Of a DNA stretch of 8,960 bases, positions 7,119 through 8,960 are shown piece after piece; position 1 is the first letter of the stretch, and each line of letters begins with the position of its first letter. Both the position numbers and the translations under genes were made by a program. The notes below the pieces were generated by a model that was not told the origin of the DNA, made no database searches, and saw nothing but the letters and a program-made list of their open reading frames with translations. Location of the stretch: positions 1-8,960 of the forward strand of contig CAIUZX010000395.1 of the NCBI GenBank assembly GCA_903903715.1, read 5' to 3'. This stretch comes from an uncultured Caulobacterales bacterium. Lineage in GTDB: Bacteria; Pseudomonadota; Alphaproteobacteria; Caulobacterales; Caulobacteraceae.

Positions 7119-8132
7119 TCACGCGGCGGCGCTGTGAAGCGGACACTCGCAATTCTCGTTCAGTTCGACCTGCAATGTGGCGTGGCTGATCCGGTAGCGG
7201 TCTTTCAACATGCGCCGCGCGTCATTCAGGAACGGGTCTCCCGGATGTCCGTCCGGCATGACAAGGTGACAGGTGAGCGCCGTCTCCGTCGTGCTCATCG
7301 ACCAGATGTGCAGATCGTGGAGGCCTTTTACGCCCGGCATCTCCATTAAGGCGGACGTGACGTCGTCAGGTCGAATCGCATCTGGGACCGCCTGCATCAC
7401 CATCCACAGGGCCTCGCGCAACAGGCTCCAGGTGCTGAGCACAATCAAGCCGGAGATGACGAGGCTGACCAGGGGATCGAGGAGTGTCCAACCTGTGACC
7501 CAGATCACAGCGCCCGCGACGACCACGCCGGCGGAGACGAGGGCGTCAGACGCCATGTGCAGGAAGGCCCCTCGGAGATTCAAATCACCCCTGCGGCCGG
7601 AGGCGAACAGGGCGGCCGTCGCTCCGTTCACCGCGATCCCGATCGCGGCGATGATCATCACGATCGGACCCGCCACGACGCCCGGTTCGAACAGACGACG
7701 GATGGACTCGTAGGTTATCGCGCCCGTCACCAGTAGAAGCAGGACCGCGTTGAAAAGAGCCGCCAGCATGGAGCTCGAGCGGAAACCGTAGGTAAAACGC
7801 GCGCTCGGTCTGCGTGTCGCCAATCGGCTGGCGCCCCAGGCCGCCAGCAGACCGAGAACGTCGCCCATATTGTGGCCAGCGTCTGCAATCAACGCCATGG
7901 AGCCGCTGATCAGTCCATAGACGGCTTCGGCGACGACGAAGCTCGAATTCAAGACGACACCGACCAGGAACGCCCTGTTGAAGCCCTCAGCGGTTGTCGG
8001 AGCGTGGTTATGATGATGGTGATGCCCGTGACCATGGCCATGGTCGTGGGGGCCGTGGCCGTGGTCCGCGTGACGGCGACCCCCGCTCGGTGAAGGCTCA
8101 CCGGCATCAAGTGTGTGCGGATGATCTTGCAT
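7119..8132 (-). CDS. Cation diffusion facilitator, Zn/Cd-type (ZitB/CzcD-like) efflux protein
   Basis: A 337-residue inner-membrane metal/proton antiporter from the ATG at 8132. A TTG start at 8162 adding ten residues is possible, since AAGG lies six bases before it. Residues 21-43 are a cytoplasmic His-rich stretch with 13 His, typical of zinc-handling members. About six membrane segments follow within 52-235. The transport site pairs H87/D91 (DAGHNMGD) with H192/D196 (FLHMASD), the HxxxD/HxxxD pattern of Zn/Cd transporters rather than the DxxxD of Fe/Zn YiiP types. The C-terminal cytoplasmic domain includes HDLHIWSMS (272-280) and ALTCHLV (285-291). The extreme C-terminus has CECPLH (328-333), a further possible metal ligand cluster. 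Zinc is the best guess; Cd, Co or Ni cannot be excluded. It is a single gene, convergent with aroB. Confidence 0.93.
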   Translation of the reverse strand: MQDHPHTLDAGEPSPSGGRRHADHGHGPHDHGHGHGHHHHHNHAPTTAEGFNRAFLVGVVLNSSFVVAEAVYGLISGSMALIADAGHNMGDVLGLLAAWGASRLATRRPSARFTYGFRSSSMLAALFNAVLLLLVTGAITYESIRRLFEPGVVAGPIVMIIAAIGIAVNGATAALFASGRRGDLNLRGAFLHMASDALVSAGVVVAGAVIWVTGWTLLDPLVSLVISGLIVLSTWSLLREALWMVMQAVPDAIRPDDVTSALMEMPGVKGLHDLHIWSMSTTETALTCHLVMPDGHPGDPFLNDARRMLKDRYRISHATLQVELNENCECPLHSAAA

Positions 8133-8136
8133 GCAC

Positions 8137-8213
8137 GTCAGCCTACGCCTGTTAGGGGCCAAAGTCAGCCTTGTGTTGCAAGGGCCCCCGCGACTTCACA
8201 TTCAGTGGCTGAC
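8137..8213. repeat. Heptamer GTCAGCC repeated three times in the exporter leader
   Basis: GTCAGCC occurs at 8137-8143 and 8164-8170 in the same orientation (both followed by T), and inverted as GGCTGAC at 8207-8213. All lie between the ATG of the metal exporter and the tRNA gene. Copies two and three form an inverted pair 36 bases apart. This could be an operator for a metal-responsive regulator, but it does not resemble any Zur or MerR-family box I can name. Confidence 0.3.
8155..8188 (-). promoter_or_regulatory. Possible bulged hairpin in the leader of the metal exporter
   Basis: An inner stem, CCTTG (8169-8173) with CAAGG (8179-8183), has a five-base loop. It can stack on an outer stem, GGGGC (8155-8159) with GCCCC (8184-8188), leaving a nine-base bulge. 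On the minus strand this would lie in the exporter mRNA leader, or span the alternative TTG start and its AAGG. No run of T follows on either strand, so it is not a normal intrinsic terminator. Confidence 0.2.
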
Positions 8214-8251
8214 ACGTCGGACAATCTTGATTAAAAGGTCCGTTGGCCGCT

Positions 8252-8325
8252 GCGGGCATGATGTAGTGGTAGCCTGGCAGCTTCCCAAGCTGCTCGTGAG
8301 GGTTCGATTCCCTCTGCCCGCTCCA
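8252..8325 (+). tRNA. tRNA-Gly (anticodon CCC)
   Basis: Reads GGG codons. It folds as a 74-base cloverleaf with encoded CCA (8323-8325). The acceptor stem GCGGGCA/TGCCCGC is perfect. The D arm is ATGT (8261-8264), loop AGTGGTA, GCCT (8272-8275), with one T-C mismatch and one G-T pair. The anticodon stem GCAGC/GCTGC is perfect, with loop TTCCCAA and anticodon CCC at 8284-8286. A four-base variable loop follows, then T stem GAGGG/CCCTC with loop TTCGATT. The discriminator is T at 8322. The gene is close to the E. coli tRNA-Gly(CCC) sequence as I recall it. It lies 11 bases from the 3' end of the convergent hydrolase gene. Confidence 0.96.
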
Positions 8326-8336
8326 TGCCCCTGACC

Positions 8337-8960
8337 CTATTTCGGTCCGGGACCCACGCCATGCGCTTTGAAGAACGCCAGGAGCTTGCCCCATGCGTCC
8401 GACGCAGCGGCGGCGTTGTAGCTGGCCCGGTAATCCGCCAGAAACCCGTGTTCGGCGTCAGGATAGAGGATCAAGTCGCTCTCGGTCTTGCCGGCGGCCT
8501 TGAGCGCGTCGCGCATCGCCTGAACGTCCTTTTCCGGAATGCCCTTGTCCTTGCCGCCGTAAAGTCCGAGCACCGGAGCCTTCAGATCCGCCACGCCCTC
8601 GATCGGCCACTTCCGGCCGGGCTCGGAGAGTGGCGTCCCCGGCGGACGGGGGGTGAGGCCGCCGTACCAGGCGCCCGCCGCCTTCAGGTCGGCAAAGCGT
8701 TCGGCCGCCATCCACGCGACGCCGCCGCCCCAGCAGAAGCCCGTCAGCGCCAGGCGTGACGGATCAACAAATGTCTGAGTCTTCGCCCAACTGATCGTCG
8801 CAGCGACATCACCCATCACCTGCTCGTTTCCGGCGGTCGCGACAATCTTGAAGATAGCGGTGAAGTCGGTGAGCGCGGGAAGCGTATTGGTGGGATCGGC
8901 GCGGAAGAAGAAGTTCGGCGCGATGGCGACATATCCAAGCTTGGCGAAGCGTCGGCACAC
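8337..8960 (-). CDS. Dienelactone hydrolase family protein, 5' end beyond the window
   Basis: At least 207 residues of an alpha/beta-hydrolase of the dienelactone hydrolase family. The founding members open the lactone ring of dienelactone in chloroaromatic breakdown, but many relatives act on other esters. The Cys-Asp-His triad is intact by position from the window edge: C76 in GFCWGGG, D138 in YGGKDKGI and H171 in DAEHGF. The visible start (VCRRFAKLGYVAIAPN) is internal to the fold, where family members normally have about 50-90 more residues including strand one. The reading frame runs open to base 8960, so the true start lies outside. An export signal cannot be judged. No pathway neighbours are visible, so the substrate is unknown. 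Confidence 0.9.
   Translation of the reverse strand: MCRRFAKLGYVAIAPNFFFRADPTNTLPALTDFTAIFKIVATAGNEQVMGDVAATISWAKTQTFVDPSRLALTGFCWGGGVAWMAAERFADLKAAGAWYGGLTPRPPGTPLSEPGRKWPIEGVADLKAPVLGLYGGKDKGIPEKDVQAMRDALKAAGKTESDLILYPDAEHGFLADYRASYNAAAASDAWGKLLAFFKAHGVGPGPK

Noticed and set aside
8030..8045. Perfect 16-base palindrome GACCATGGCCATGGTC as an operator.
   Set aside because: It lies inside the His-rich coding stretch of the metal exporter and is explained by alternating His and Gly/Asp codons.
8252..8325. tRNA-Gly gene as an attachment site for an integrated element.
   Set aside because: No duplicate of the tRNA 3' end, no phage-type integrase next to it and no mobile genes are visible. The only recombinase, at 2673-3608, has XerD features and sits in a housekeeping context.

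Overview
This looks like chromosomal DNA of a high-GC alphaproteobacterium, most probably Caulobacterales (Caulobacter, Phenylobacterium or relatives). That placement rests on protein style and gene order as I recall them (a hypothetical exported protein and xerD divergent from aroK-aroB), not on a database search. Coding density is very high, and almost every boundary is a stop-start overlap or a gap of a few bases. No insertion sequence, prophage, CRISPR array or other sign of an accessory island is visible.

Layout. The left edge may hold the last codons of a rightward gene (3-71). Facing it is a leftward two-gene operon: a malyl-CoA lyase/CitE-type CoA ester lyase (838-1896), then a secreted DUF3142-type protein (80-835). 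A 130-base divergent gap separates this operon from a rightward exported beta-rich protein (2027-2662, DUF5666-like). That gene converges, with a 10-base gap, on xerD (2673-3608). xerD is the second gene of a leftward unit led by a 555-residue exported, Ala-rich helical-repeat protein of unknown function (3615-5282).

A 137-base divergent region (5283-5419) then leads into the rightward shikimate operon aroK-aroB (5420-7098), whose genes overlap by four bases (TTGA). aroB converges on a leftward zinc-type cation diffusion facilitator with a His-rich N-terminus (7119-8132). Its leader carries a heptamer repeated three times. A tRNA-Gly(CCC) with encoded CCA lies at 8252-8325, and a leftward dienelactone hydrolase family gene (8337 to the edge) loses its 5' end at the window boundary.

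Functions. Most of the window is housekeeping: aromatic amino acid precursor synthesis, chromosome dimer resolution, metal efflux, a glycine tRNA and central CoA-ester metabolism. The less described parts are the solenoid-like exported protein paired with xerD, the DUF3142 protein paired with the lyase, the DUF5666-like exported protein, a seven-codon ORF whose stop overlaps the aroK start, and the repeat-bearing leader of the metal exporter. I see no convincing new defence, mobile or biosynthetic system. The findings below are modest and are scored that way.
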